DNA from: Bin87 sp034423595
GTDB taxonomy: Bacteria > Chloroflexota > Dehalococcoidia > Lucifugimonadales > UBA3495
Assembly: GCA_965207025.1 (NCBI GenBank)
Contig: OZ242258.1
Location: 3,782,001 to 3,846,000 of the forward strand
Length of the DNA stretch: 64,000 nt
Direction of reading: 5' to 3'
Below the pieces are notes generated by a model, which saw nothing but the letters and a program-made list of their open reading frames with translations, had not been told where the DNA came from and did not search any database. The position numbers were made by a program, and so were the translations under genes. Positions 50,901 to 58,887 of this stretch are shown piece by piece. Each line of letters begins with the position of its first letter. Position 1 is the first letter of the stretch.

Positions 50901-53767
50901 CCGATATCAAAGGTTCCACCGACTATGTCTGGACCGGCTCCAACGCCGACGGTACCAAGCACTCAACCAACTATGCCGGCAGCAGCGGCTCCTCCGACCC
51001 CCATGTCATGGTCGCGAACCCTGGTATCCATGTCAATCGTAGCGTTTCCCTGTCGGATGGGGTTTGGTACGCCGTTTACGACAAATCCGGTAGTGGCGCC
51101 CCTATCGAGAGAAGACTCTACGCCCTCTCGCCGGTCATCACCGTGGCCAGCCCGGTTACGGTCACGCCCGCCGGCGAGGACCGGCTGACGGTGTCCTGGG
51201 ACCCGTCCCAGGGGCCGGCCAAAAGAGTGGAGGCCTTCCCTGACTACGACTACTGGTACGCCGTGGAGTTGCGCTCCGGCAATCAACCCTGGGCAGAAGC
51301 GACCTCCCGCATATTCCTGAAGGACACCACCAGCGCCGTAATTGACGGCCTGGCGCCGGGCACGACCTACGAGGTGCGCGTATCGTGGATTGACGCCGCC
51401 TATTATTCGGACCACCTGCTGGGCACTGCCCAGGGCACGACGCTGGGCACGCCGGCGCCGCTGCCGCAGGTGGTCGGCGTGGCGGCCTCGCCCAAGGGCT
51501 CGGGAATCGCGGTCACCTGGACCCCGCTGATCGGGGCGGAAAGCTACAAGGTGCAGTGGAAGTCAGCCGTCCAGTACTACGACGCCACCACCCGCGAGGG
51601 CGCCGTCGCCGCCGGCGGCATCGTACCCCGCTACGAGATCACCGGCCTGGAACCGGGCCGGGAGTACACCGTGCGGGTCATCGCCGTCAAGTCCGGCCAA
51701 CCCGACGGCCCGCCCTCGGCGGAGGTCACGGCGCGGGCGGCGGGGCTCTCCGTAACCCCCACGGTCAACGGTCTGAAAGTGTCCTTTTACGCCCCGTCCC
51801 AGGAGGTGGAGGGTTACCGGCTGCAATGGACTCTGCTCAACCGGAGGGCGACAGATGGGGACAACTCCCCGGCCTTGGGCGGCAATATCCCATTGAATGG
51901 CGACCACACCGGCCACGAGATTTCCGGGCTGCTGGCGGGCCGGCAGTACGCGGTGGAGATATTCTGGAGCCAAGTCCTGGGCGACCAGCCCGTCCTGTTC
52001 GACCGTGTGGAGGCCACGCCGATTGCGCCGCCGCCGGCGCCGGTTGCGCCCGCCGGGCTGGAGGTCGCCACCGGCAGCGACGGGGTGTTCACCCTCAGCT
52101 GGAGCCACCCGGACACCGACACGGTGGACAAGTACGAGTACCGCTGGCGCCAGAAGGGCCGGCTCCGCTGGGAAGCTAGCGACCTCTTTATCGGCATTCC
52201 CGGCGGCGGCGCCGCCACCACCCACCGCCTGCCCCCCGGCGACTTCTACCCGGGAACCATCTACCAGTTCCAGGTCTTCGCGGTGAACGAGGGCGGCAGA
52301 AGCCCGGCGTCGAACACCATTGAGGCCACGCAGAGCCTCTATAATCTGGTCACCCCGGCCACCTTCGGCACGTATTTCGACATCGACGCGACGACCGAGG
52401 TGGCAACGCTCAAAGATGATTACAAGAAGGATACGGCGCTCGTGTTCGGAGCGGGCGAGTACCGCCACGCCATCCAGATCGATGGCGCAGAGAACCTCGT
52501 CATCCGAGGCGCCCATCCCGCAGATTCGTCGTGGCCGGCCACCGTCCAGGCGAACAAGATTATCGAGGACGCTAGAGGAAACGGCAACGGAGCGATATTT
52601 GCGGTCAAAAAGTCTGCGAATGTAACGATAGACAATCTGAACTTCGATTATCAGTGTCTTTCCGATGCTGGGACCAGAAGGGCGCTGTACGGGATTTTTT
52701 ACCAGGACACGTCTGGAGTCATATCGAACAACGTGATGGAGAACTACTGGTACGTGTTCGGTCTGGATGAACATGGCAACCCAATTCCCAACCCATGTCA
52801 AAGCGCCAGGGGCGTTGGAACAGCCAGCACACGCGCCAGTTTCAGAGCCGTCAGAGTGGACATGACTTCCAGCCACGTACCCAGCATTGATACCAAAGGA
52901 AAAGTCACTAATTTGTTGCCAATCCGGGTGACCGGCAACAAAATAGCCCGAGTCGACAGATCTGGAATAAACGTCTACGGATATTTCGATGTGACGATCG
53001 ACAACAACGTCATGCACGATATCAATACCTCGATCCAGATAACAGGCGGCGCCAGTGGCATAGTCAGAGACAACCGGATATCCAAGACGACAGCCGGGGT
53101 CGCTTATGCCCCGAACTGGTACGTGCGAAACTCGCCTGATGGCAAGCTTATCGAGGCACATTTGGAGATCCGAGGAAACGAAATCAGCCGTCCCGCGACG
53201 GCCGGGATCTCTCTGGGCTTTGGTTGGTGCGCCGCGCAGGATGGCACGCGCGTAAACACCGATGCCAAGATAATCGGCAACTATATATACGGTCATCACA
53301 ATGATCCCGGCGTGAGATCGAGTGCGTCGATCCAAGTATCCTCCTGCACGGGCGCCGAGGATGAACGCATCAAGGCCGACATCATCGGCAACACCTTGGT
53401 GGGGACATCGCGGTCCTTGGGCATATTTGCCGCGCCTGTGTTCAACAGCGGCACCTCGGCTACCGCCTGGTTCGAGGTCAACGCCAAGTACAACGAGATC
53501 GCCGGGCATAGCGCGGGTGTCCGCATCACCAACAAAAACCGGGTGACGAGAACGATCTTCGGCAATGTTTACACTTTCGACCGCGTTTACGGCGTCGCGC
53601 GCGCGCGGGTGGACGCAACTCATAACTACTGGGGAACCGCTGCCAAATCTCCGGAGGGGTTGATAGAGGACCTGATCAATATGCCGGATAAGGCCGGTAT
53701 CACCTATGATCCTTGGCTGCACACCGCGGAACTCGCTGGTCGGAATGGCCCTCACGGAAAGGAATAA
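44999..53767 (+). CDS. giant secreted cadherin/FN3/beta-helix protein
   Basis: A 2922-residue protein. A signal peptide (residues 1-42, ending ADPALAQ) is followed by an SwmB-like domain (about 47-160, SGDTYRRGEVINVALTFSEP), then repeated blocks of Pro/Thr/Glu linker, cadherin-like unit (NNEPQFANASDVRYVDENTP ... ATDADGDTLTYALTG) and an Ig-like unit (YTPTDDDAGxYLRASASYTD): blocks at about 180-390, 405-615 and 630-845, a second SwmB-like domain, and a fourth block to about 1190. Three 'WSLIPSGLGPGDSFRLLFLTS'-type modules alternate with FN3 domains (about 1214-1801), further FN3 units reach 2445, and a right-handed beta-helix with N-x-I/V-x-D-N turns (2451-2922) ends the protein. Probably a surface adhesin or polysaccharide-binding protein; the beta-helix may bind or cleave glycans. 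Confidence 0.85.
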   Translation: MMPSAPLRRLFTLLLPALALALLALVAFLLALPAADPALAQDESTRPEITGRPALVSSPASGDTYRRGEVINVALTFSEPVAVTGKPRLRLKIGDRERWARYDRSEQEGTRLIFAYTVKRNDADADGVSTKKNQLKLNGGSIADADGNAASLEHKRLPDRARHKVDGSADDESEETPTPEPTPEPTPEPTPAPPANNEPQFANASDVRYVDENTPAGTGIGGPVTATDADGDTLTYALTGADAGSFDFNVASGQISVQNALDYESRASYSVTVTVSDGKNTAGEQDASVDDSIAITITVTNVDEPGVVSLDTNTPEVGSAVRTALLDPDGVVSGVVWAWARSSDGTNWNAIAGATSSAYTPTDDDAGQYLRASASYTDPEGPGKTAQAVTSNPVPAPAAPEPTPTPEPTPTPTPTPAPPANNEPQFANASDVRYVDENTPAVTGIGGPVTATDGDGDTLAYALTGADAGSFDFNVASGQISVQNALDYESRASYSVTVTVSDGKNAAGEADASVDDSISITIKVTNVDEPGVVSLDTNTPEVGKAVRTVLLDPDGGVSGVSWAWARSSNGTTWNAIAGATLDAYTPTDDDDGMYLRASASYTDPEGPGKTAQAVTSNPAQRVPEFEPATTPEPTPAPTPEPTPTPPANNEPQFANASDVRYVDENTPAGASIGSPVTATDADGDTLTYDLTGADAGSFDFNAASGQITVKDALDYEDKSSYSVTVTVHDGKNAAGEADTAVDDSIDVTVSVVNVDEAGQVFLNETEPLEGSALSALVFDPDGGVTGESWTWESSADGTSSWAAIAGATDAAYTPVDGDAGRYLRASASYADAQGTGKSARSDAAGPVTGVSSQISSGPAITSGPNLNSPVVADIFSNTYGFGEKIVVSFTFSAPVAVTGAPRVSLAFVGPSRWAEYAGSSADGATLSFAYTVVSDDWDYDGLSVAANALELNEGTIEDADGNAADLSHPGVSPGATHKVDGFLTTKQPVDPPTNNEPEFARDSAVRHVAENTPAGTGIGNPVTASDEDSDTLTYGLTGADAGSFDFNVATGQLSVKDALDYESKSSYSVTVTVSDGKNTAGEQDGSVDDSIAVAITVTNVDEAGNVLLLLETDPPEVGSTVSAVTVLDPDGGVSGVAWTWERSDDGTTWTAIAGASSNAYTPTDDDAGQYLRVTASYADAEGPGKTARNATASAVILLPGNVAPDPVTMSSTDNRVPQNWSLIPSGLNPGDRFRLLFVTSTSTVATSSDIATYNTHAQNAANSRQELRPYKDGFRAIISTQTVDARDNTGTAPADTSAGYAAGEGVPIYWVGGILAEIGGWLAGGKVADDYPDFYDSSWDSRGARTQLGGSLPGAVVWTGSNANGTKHATKYAGAANVWDVHINSVGATSLNDPFGGSDDATISAHLFALSPVLTVEDPTRPAKPAGFRAAAGNAYVTLTWDDPADSTITKYQYRQGSGSWTDIEGSDQDTTSHSITGLSAGTYTYRIRAVDTGGPGPASDSLTVTTARPPPPQSVEPDWEYIPAGFGHGDSFRLLFLTSTLYFAYPTGDIDASNRIVQARAAANDNLAGFSGWFRALISTGTVDARDNTGTAPANGSAYTSGEGVPIYWVKGARLADDYADFYDGNWDSTDWRTENGNQTTTPPSGGRFDREVWTGSNADGTKHATNYAGATQVRHGWLGNNKPVSENTIGPRTSGNAPAYYGLSPVIQVVDTIRPDQPTGLRATPGDRAVILSWTNPADPSITGYQYRQDGGAWTDMTGSGAATISYLAGNLDNGVEYTFEVRAVDAVGAGPASDPLTATPAGQQPVSPQTVAPGWSLIPSGLGPGDSFRLMFLTSGKRDAASPNIEDYNGFVQAAVLGNSALEPFAEQFRAIISTATVDAADNVDARITETGVPIYWLNGDRVAENYYRFYGPLMERHVTETHFDDGEETEARVVYEVSYTNRGVVWESKEAREESGNVATFNGPDIKGSTDYVWTGSNADGTKHSTNYAGSSGSSDPHVMVANPGIHVNRSVSLSDGVWYAVYDKSGSGAPIERRLYALSPVITVASPVTVTPAGEDRLTVSWDPSQGPAKRVEAFPDYDYWYAVELRSGNQPWAEATSRIFLKDTTSAVIDGLAPGTTYEVRVSWIDAAYYSDHLLGTAQGTTLGTPAPLPQVVGVAASPKGSGIAVTWTPLIGAESYKVQWKSAVQYYDATTREGAVAAGGIVPRYEITGLEPGREYTVRVIAVKSGQPDGPPSAEVTARAAGLSVTPTVNGLKVSFYAPSQEVEGYRLQWTLLNRRATDGDNSPALGGNIPLNGDHTGHEISGLLAGRQYAVEIFWSQVLGDQPVLFDRVEATPIAPPPAPVAPAGLEVATGSDGVFTLSWSHPDTDTVDKYEYRWRQKGRLRWEASDLFIGIPGGGAATTHRLPPGDFYPGTIYQFQVFAVNEGGRSPASNTIEATQSLYNLVTPATFGTYFDIDATTEVATLKDDYKKDTALVFGAGEYRHAIQIDGAENLVIRGAHPADSSWPATVQANKIIEDARGNGNGAIFAVKKSANVTIDNLNFDYQCLSDAGTRRALYGIFYQDTSGVISNNVMENYWYVFGLDEHGNPIPNPCQSARGVGTASTRASFRAVRVDMTSSHVPSIDTKGKVTNLLPIRVTGNKIARVDRSGINVYGYFDVTIDNNVMHDINTSIQITGGASGIVRDNRISKTTAGVAYAPNWYVRNSPDGKLIEAHLEIRGNEISRPATAGISLGFGWCAAQDGTRVNTDAKIIGNYIYGHHNDPGVRSSASIQVSSCTGAEDERIKADIIGNTLVGTSRSLGIFAAPVFNSGTSATAWFEVNAKYNEIAGHSAGVRITNKNRVTRTIFGNVYTFDRVYGVARARVDATHNYWGTAAKSPEGLIEDLINMPDKAGITYDPWLHTAELAGRNGPHGKE
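45581..47250 (+). repeat. tandem coding repeats of about 675 bp
   Basis: The block beginning GCCAATAACGAGCCACAGTT occurs at 45581, 46256 and 46937 (periods 675 and 681 bp). The first two blocks are nearly identical at the DNA level through cadherin and Ig-like units; the third diverges after the cadherin unit. Confidence 0.8.
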
Positions 53768-53922
53768 CGTGAGTTGGTGACTGCTAGATCAACTTCCGAA
53801 TCCCGCATTCTTGTTGCCAAACTGAACGGGGAACAGGAGTCGATCGTGATGTCAGTTCCCCCACCTCCCAAGGCCCGCGCTAACTCGCCAACTATCCTAC
53901 TATGCCAACCGTCGTTGTAATA

Positions 53923-55332
53923 TTAGGGGGCAGCCTCCAATGCGTAGATGTTGCCATCATGGGAGACGACATACAGGGTTGTCGCAGCCACCACAGGACT
54001 GCCCGTTATCTTGCCTCCTGTCTCGAATCCCCACGACAACTGCCCGTTGAGGGCGTCCAAGCCTGCAACCCTGCCTGATTCTGTACCCACCAGGACGGTA
54101 GGTCCCGCCACGGTGGGGGCAGTGGTCACCGGACTCCCCACGTCCGTCTGCCACAGCACCTCTCCCGAAGATGCCCCCAAAGCAGCGACCACGCCTGAGA
54201 CGCTGGCAACGTAAACTCTACCGCCGGCGACAGCCGGCGATTGGGCCACGTCACCTACGACCTGGGCCCCCCATACACTTCCCCGCTGCGACGGCGGATC
54301 GGGCATCCAGCCCCAAACGTGAAACGTGGTCTTCCAAAAGAGGATGAAGCGGTCCCAAGGTAGGGACCGTTCCCGCCAGTCTATGGCCCACACACGGCCC
54401 TTCTGGGACCCGACGTACACCAGGTCAGCCTCGATAGCCGGTCCCCCCAGGATTTGTCTGGCCCTCCCGGTGTCATATACCAAGCGCCGCCGCCCAGTAT
54501 CAGTGTCCACCACATGGAGCAAATTGTCCTTGGAGACCACGACCACAGCGTTGTCAGTCAGGCAGACCGCCGCTATCACCCAGTCATCGGTGGTGAAGCT
54601 CCACAGCACAGCTCCGCCGGCTATATCCAGGGCGTAAAGCTTATTGTCTCCCACTCCAATGTACACGGTGCCATCGCGGACAACAGGGGAGGCCAGGATG
54701 GGGCTCCCCATGTCCCTGTCCCACTGTAGAGTTCCCGTCATCGCATCCACGGCCAGTACCCGGCCAGGCCGAACGGCGTAAACCACCAGCCCCCCTGCCA
54801 CGGCGGGGGTAGAGCTTGAAGGAAAGCCTGTACTATGCTCCCAGACCGGTAAGCCCGCGGTCCGGTCCAGCGCGACCAGCTTGCCCGTCTCCGTAGTAAG
54901 GTAAACCAGGTCGCCCGCCACGGCCGGTGGGTTGAGCAGGGGGCCGCCTGAACTGTAGGACCACTTAATCTCATGGGGGTATGGGACGGGGTTTGGGGTG
55001 AACCCGGTGCTTTCCCCGGTGCGCCTTGCCTGCGGCCAGTCCCTGGGGTCCAGGGTCGGCGCAACATCTGTGGAAGCAGCAGGAGGGTTGGGGGCCAGTC
55101 CCAGGTAGTTCCAGGACACCCAGAAGGCCAAGAGCGCGGTAACTGCCAGGGCAATCCCCGGTATGAGCAGGCGGCTACGGAGAAAGCCGAACCTACGGCT
55201 GCGGGACAGCCGCTCCGCCTCGGCCCGGGGAACGGATATCATGCCTGAAAAGGCTTCACAGTTGGCGCACCTGTCCGAACCGGGCGCCGCCTCAATGTAA
55301 CCACAGAAACGGCACACTCGGACTTTTTCCAT
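53923..55332 (-). CDS. membrane-anchored PQQ-like beta-propeller protein
   Basis: A 469-residue protein. A zinc ribbon at the N-terminus (C7, C10, C22, C25) is followed by a membrane span at about residues 50-72 (LLIPGIALAVTALLAFWVSW) and then seven or so propeller repeats of the form ASPVVRDGTVYIGVGDNKLY-ALD, typical of PQQ_2/BamB-like proteins. The zinc ribbon should be cytoplasmic and the propeller outside. Similar proteins act as scaffolds or sensors; no PQQ enzyme residues are evident. It is divergent from the ABC importer; the gap 53768-53922 before its stop shows nothing. Confidence 0.8.
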   Translation of the reverse strand: MEKVRVCRFCGYIEAAPGSDRCANCEAFSGMISVPRAEAERLSRSRRFGFLRSRLLIPGIALAVTALLAFWVSWNYLGLAPNPPAASTDVAPTLDPRDWPQARRTGESTGFTPNPVPYPHEIKWSYSSGGPLLNPPAVAGDLVYLTTETGKLVALDRTAGLPVWEHSTGFPSSSTPAVAGGLVVYAVRPGRVLAVDAMTGTLQWDRDMGSPILASPVVRDGTVYIGVGDNKLYALDIAGGAVLWSFTTDDWVIAAVCLTDNAVVVVSKDNLLHVVDTDTGRRRLVYDTGRARQILGGPAIEADLVYVGSQKGRVWAIDWRERSLPWDRFILFWKTTFHVWGWMPDPPSQRGSVWGAQVVGDVAQSPAVAGGRVYVASVSGVVAALGASSGEVLWQTDVGSPVTTAPTVAGPTVLVGTESGRVAGLDALNGQLSWGFETGGKITGSPVVAATTLYVVSHDGNIYALEAAP

Positions 55333-55673
55333 GGCAACCCCTCCACCGAGAATAGTCCTACTGCCGGATCCAGCAGACCTTCAGCTTTATTCCCGGAATA
55401 GCTTTGTAAAGGGCCTAAAAAGGGAAAATGGTGAGCTTCCCGGCCCATTGAACGCCAGGAAGCTGTCCCGCGTCAACCATTCTTGCCGAAACAATATACC
55501 ACCCTGAGTGTTCAAGAGCCCGGGAACGGAACCGGACTGCGGCGTACCGACGGGAGAACATCCGGCGCAAGACCATCGCGGAAGGAACCTTCGCCTCTCT
55601 CGACCGATTGTGACGAAAAACGGTAGATCCGCGGTTGTTTCGGAGATTTTCCCGACAAGCCCTTGATCCGCCC

Positions 55674-55702
55674 TTGACATACGTCTCGCTTTCTGATTCT
55701 AT
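55674..55702 (+). promoter_or_regulatory. promoter of the peptide importer operon
   Basis: Perfect TTGACA (55674-55679), a 17-bp spacer and TTCTAT (55697-55702) preceded by TG one base before it, an extended -10. It lies 74 bases before the GTG start of the binding protein. The rest of the 443-bp divergent gap (55333-55775) shows no gene. Confidence 0.55.
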
Positions 55703-55775
55703 TGGCAGCCACATCCGTCGGGTACTGTCCAAAACGCCATTTTTCGGACGAATATCGTCAAGAGGAGGCCCAAAA

Positions 55776-57665
55776 GTGTCGTATATGAGGACCCAGAATC
55801 TTAGGGCGTTGGCAATATCATCTCTGACCCTGGTAGTCGTGTTGATCATCGCTTGCGGCACCGCCGAGCAACCCGCGCAACCCGTCCAACAGGCGGAACC
55901 GCAGGTCGTCGAAAGGGAGGTCGTGAAAGAGGTAGAGGTCACCAGGGAAGTCCAGGTGGAAGTGGAGAAGGAGAAAATAGTCGAGGTTGAGAAAGAGGTA
56001 GTAAAAGAGGTCCCAATAGAGAAGGTGGTGTTCGCCACCCCGGTAGCCGGCGTTCACGAGACGGAGAGACCCGATTGGGTGAGCATTGGCGCCGACCACC
56101 ACTACAATGGCGACTTCGTTTTCGTGCACCGGGCCAACCCCGGGTTCCTGGACGTGCACTATGGAGCCAGTTCCACCACTACCCTGTTGCCGTCCGGCCC
56201 TCGGTTCAACCAACTCCTGATGTACAACCCCAGAGAGCCGAAGGAGATCGTCGGCGACCTGGCCCAGAGTTGGGAGATCAAGGATGGAGGCAAGAACTTC
56301 GTGTTTCGCCTGCACGAGGCCAACTGGCACGACGGCACCCCGGTCACTGCCGAAGACATCGTTTGGAGCCTCAACCGAATGGCACAGCCCGACGTGACGC
56401 GGGGCCGAGTTACCGCCATCCGTACCTTTTATGAGCACGGGTCCGCAGTGGCTGTGGACGACCAAACGGTTCTGATGCCCCTGAAGTTCCCCTCATCCAC
56501 GGCCTTGGGCTGGCTGGCGGTGGACTATTACAAGATCTATCCCAAGGCCCTGGAGAGCGTGAGCCAGGACGACTTCAACTGCTGTTTCAAGAACACCTTC
56601 GGCTCCGGCCCTTGGAAGTTCAGGTCCTGGAAGAAAGGCGACTCCTACGAATTTGACCGCAACAACGACTACTTCAAGGACCCCATGCCCTACGCTGACG
56701 GCATGAAGGTGTTCATCATCACGGACTACGCCCGGCGCCTGGCCACCCTCAAGACCCAGCAGGTTATGGGACGGTACAACATGGGTGGCATCCTGCTGGC
56801 GGACGTCGAGCAGGTGCAGAAGGAGACCGGCGGCAAGATGCGGGTCCTCAAGGGCGGCGCCGCCGGTGTGTACGGTTTCTGGTTCCACTGGAACCGGCCG
56901 CCGCTGGATGACCCCAAAGTGCGCAAGGCGATTTACCTGGCCCTGGACCGCCACGAGATCGCTGAAATTTCCCAGGGTGGCGCAGCCCTGGTTGGCAACT
57001 TCTTCCCGCCTGGCTACGCCCTCAGTGAGGAAGAAGTCATGGCGTTGCCCGGCTTCCGCGTCAACGCCGAAGGCCTGAAGGATCCCACCGACTTGATCGA
57101 GGCCAAACGGCTGCTGACCGAAGCGGGCTACCCCGATGGGTTCAAGCTGACCTACAACGTGGACCAGAGCAAGTTTTCGCGGACCAACAGCGAGCTGATG
57201 GCCGACCAGTTGAGGGAGCATCTCAACATCGATGTGGAACTTCAGGTCGCCGACCGGGCTACTTTCTACGCCCAGTTGCGGGATGGCACTCACGACTTCA
57301 GCCAGATCGGCACCGGCCTCTACTTCAAGGAGCCGGAAACGGTGCTGGCCCAATGGTACTTCCTGGACACGCTCCGCAACCCCCATAACTGGTCCCACCC
57401 CCGCGTCACCGAGCTGATGGATTTGCAGGGGAAGGAACTGGACTCGGAGGTGCGGCGGGGATACTTCCGGGAGATGGCGGAAATTCTCAACGAGGGTGAG
57501 GGCCATTGGGTTCCCCTGTATTGGACCGCCAGCAGCGGCATCATCGACTACCGGATGCAGAATATGCGGCCGCCCTACCACCCGCATACCATCTGGACTT
57601 GGGAGCACGTGTGGTGGGACCCGGACGCAGAGCTGCTCGGGCCGGACGCTCCCCCCATCGAGTAA
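55776..57665 (+). CDS. peptide/nickel-type ABC substrate-binding lipoprotein
   Basis: A GTG start at 55776 with AGAGGAGG seven bases upstream. A lipoprotein signal ends in VVVLIIACG. Residues about 45-85 form a repetitive charged linker (EREVVKEVEVTREVQVEVEK) that lifts the domain off the membrane and is common in Chloroflexota binding proteins. The rest is the SBP_bac_5 (DppA/OppA) fold: LAQSWEIKDGGKNFVFRLHE, WHDGTPVTAEDIVWSLNRM, and VRKAIYLALDRHEI. It binds oligopeptides or similar solutes and feeds the two permeases downstream. Size is typical for the family. Confidence 0.9.
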   Translation: MSYMRTQNLRALAISSLTLVVVLIIACGTAEQPAQPVQQAEPQVVEREVVKEVEVTREVQVEVEKEKIVEVEKEVVKEVPIEKVVFATPVAGVHETERPDWVSIGADHHYNGDFVFVHRANPGFLDVHYGASSTTTLLPSGPRFNQLLMYNPREPKEIVGDLAQSWEIKDGGKNFVFRLHEANWHDGTPVTAEDIVWSLNRMAQPDVTRGRVTAIRTFYEHGSAVAVDDQTVLMPLKFPSSTALGWLAVDYYKIYPKALESVSQDDFNCCFKNTFGSGPWKFRSWKKGDSYEFDRNNDYFKDPMPYADGMKVFIITDYARRLATLKTQQVMGRYNMGGILLADVEQVQKETGGKMRVLKGGAAGVYGFWFHWNRPPLDDPKVRKAIYLALDRHEIAEISQGGAALVGNFFPPGYALSEEEVMALPGFRVNAEGLKDPTDLIEAKRLLTEAGYPDGFKLTYNVDQSKFSRTNSELMADQLREHLNIDVELQVADRATFYAQLRDGTHDFSQIGTGLYFKEPETVLAQWYFLDTLRNPHNWSHPRVTELMDLQGKELDSEVRRGYFREMAEILNEGEGHWVPLYWTASSGIIDYRMQNMRPPYHPHTIWTWEHVWWDPDAELLGPDAPPIE

Positions 57666-57703
57666 TGGGCTATCCCTTCCGTCTGATGCAGACGCCGCAC
57701 CCG

Positions 57704-57740
57704 GCTATCCTGGGGCGCTGACACGGTGCCCCAGGATAGC
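57704..57740 (+). terminator. intra-operon hairpin
   Basis: A perfect 13-bp stem, GCTATCCTGGGGC (57704-57716) with GCCCCAGGATAGC (57728-57740), 39 bases after the binding-protein stop. There is no T-run. Such structures commonly stabilise the upstream message and lower expression of the permeases. Confidence 0.55.
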
Positions 57741-57844
57741 GGGAACATTGTCCAACCCAGACGCGTGAGAACCGCCAAGCATAGACAGTGACCTTTGACT
57801 CCCCGTTCCAGGATTGAGAGGTCACCGAACCGTCGGGAGGAGTG

Positions 57845-58804
57845 ATGAAAGGCTACGTGGTGAGGAGGATTGGCCTCTTCATTCCCACCATGCTTCTGAC
57901 AACGGTGATCGTGTTTGCCCTCTTCTTCCTGGTGCCCGGTGATGCTGCGCTGTTCATCCTCACCGGCGAGGAAGGGGCGGGGGCGGTTACCGAGGAGGAC
58001 CTGCAAAAACTGCGCCGGGAACTGGGCTTGGATCGTCCCATTCATATCCAGTACTTCGACTGGCTGTGGAACACCATGCGCGGTGATTTGGGGATCTCCA
58101 TCTGGTACCGGGAGCCGGTCACTAACGAAATCCGGGACAAGTTTGCCGTTACCCTGCAATTATCCATCATGGGCATCATCATGGCTTTTGTCGTGGCCGT
58201 GCCCATGGGCATGATTTCGGCAGTGCGGCAGGACACCTGGCCCGACTACGTGTGCCGGTCATTTACCCTCGTTGGGATAGCGCTGCCGACTTTCTGGTTG
58301 GCGATCCTCATAATCTACTTCCTGGCCTACGTCTTCAACTGGTTGCCTCCGTTAGGGTACGCTACCTTGTGGGAGGACCCCATCCTCAACCTGAAGCAAC
58401 TTTTCTTCCCGGCTCTGGCCATCGCCATCCACGACTTGGCTTTCACCGCCAGGGTAACCCGCTCGTCCATGCTTGAAGTGCTGCGGGAAGACTACGTGAG
58501 GACGGCCCGGTCCAAGGGGCTGCACGAGACCAGGGTGCTGGGCAGGCACGCACTGAAAAACGCCATTCTGCCCGTCATCACGGTGTCGGGTTACCAGTTC
58601 GCCCGTCTGCTGGGCGGCACCATCATCATCGAGACCATTTTCGCCGTACCGGGCCTGGGGGCTTTCCTGATAGAGAGCATCATCCACCGGGACTTCGTCG
58701 TAATCCAGGCGGTGGTTCTGCTCACTGCGGCAGTGGTGCTGACCTTGAACCTGATCATCGACCTGATCTACGGCATTCTGGACCCCAGGATACGGTACCA
58801 GTGA
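57845..58804 (+). CDS. ABC transporter permease, DppB type
   Basis: A 319-residue inner-membrane protein from ATG 57845 (GGGAGGAG just upstream). It has the DppB N-terminus (RRIGLFIPTMLLTTVIVFAL), the LRRELGLDRPIHIQYFDWLW segment, six spans, and the EAA loop that contacts the ATPase (VLREDYVRTARSKGLHETRV). It forms the channel together with the DppC-type protein encoded 83 bases downstream. No ATPase gene follows, so energising subunits must be shared from elsewhere in the genome. Confidence 0.9.
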   Translation: MKGYVVRRIGLFIPTMLLTTVIVFALFFLVPGDAALFILTGEEGAGAVTEEDLQKLRRELGLDRPIHIQYFDWLWNTMRGDLGISIWYREPVTNEIRDKFAVTLQLSIMGIIMAFVVAVPMGMISAVRQDTWPDYVCRSFTLVGIALPTFWLAILIIYFLAYVFNWLPPLGYATLWEDPILNLKQLFFPALAIAIHDLAFTARVTRSSMLEVLREDYVRTARSKGLHETRVLGRHALKNAILPVITVSGYQFARLLGGTIIIETIFAVPGLGAFLIESIIHRDFVVIQAVVLLTAAVVLTLNLIIDLIYGILDPRIRYQ

Positions 58805-58887
58805 GGCCGTAGCCGGTTATCTCTACCAAATTTCGCTCGGCGATTCGAGGCGCGGAGCCATCTCGACAACTTGAAAGCAGGACGAAT

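Noticed and set aside
51563..53755. Minus-strand 730-codon ORF under the beta-helix gene
   Set aside because: No recognisable motif or ribosome site; the plus strand encodes clear FN3 and beta-helix repeats.
55415..56038. Minus-strand Ser/Thr-rich ORF near the importer promoter
   Set aside because: The Ser/Thr repeat is the antisense of the Glu/Lys/Val linker of the binding protein.
56493..57608. Minus-strand ORF under the peptide-binding protein
   Set aside because: Antisense shadow of a well-supported SBP_bac_5 gene.
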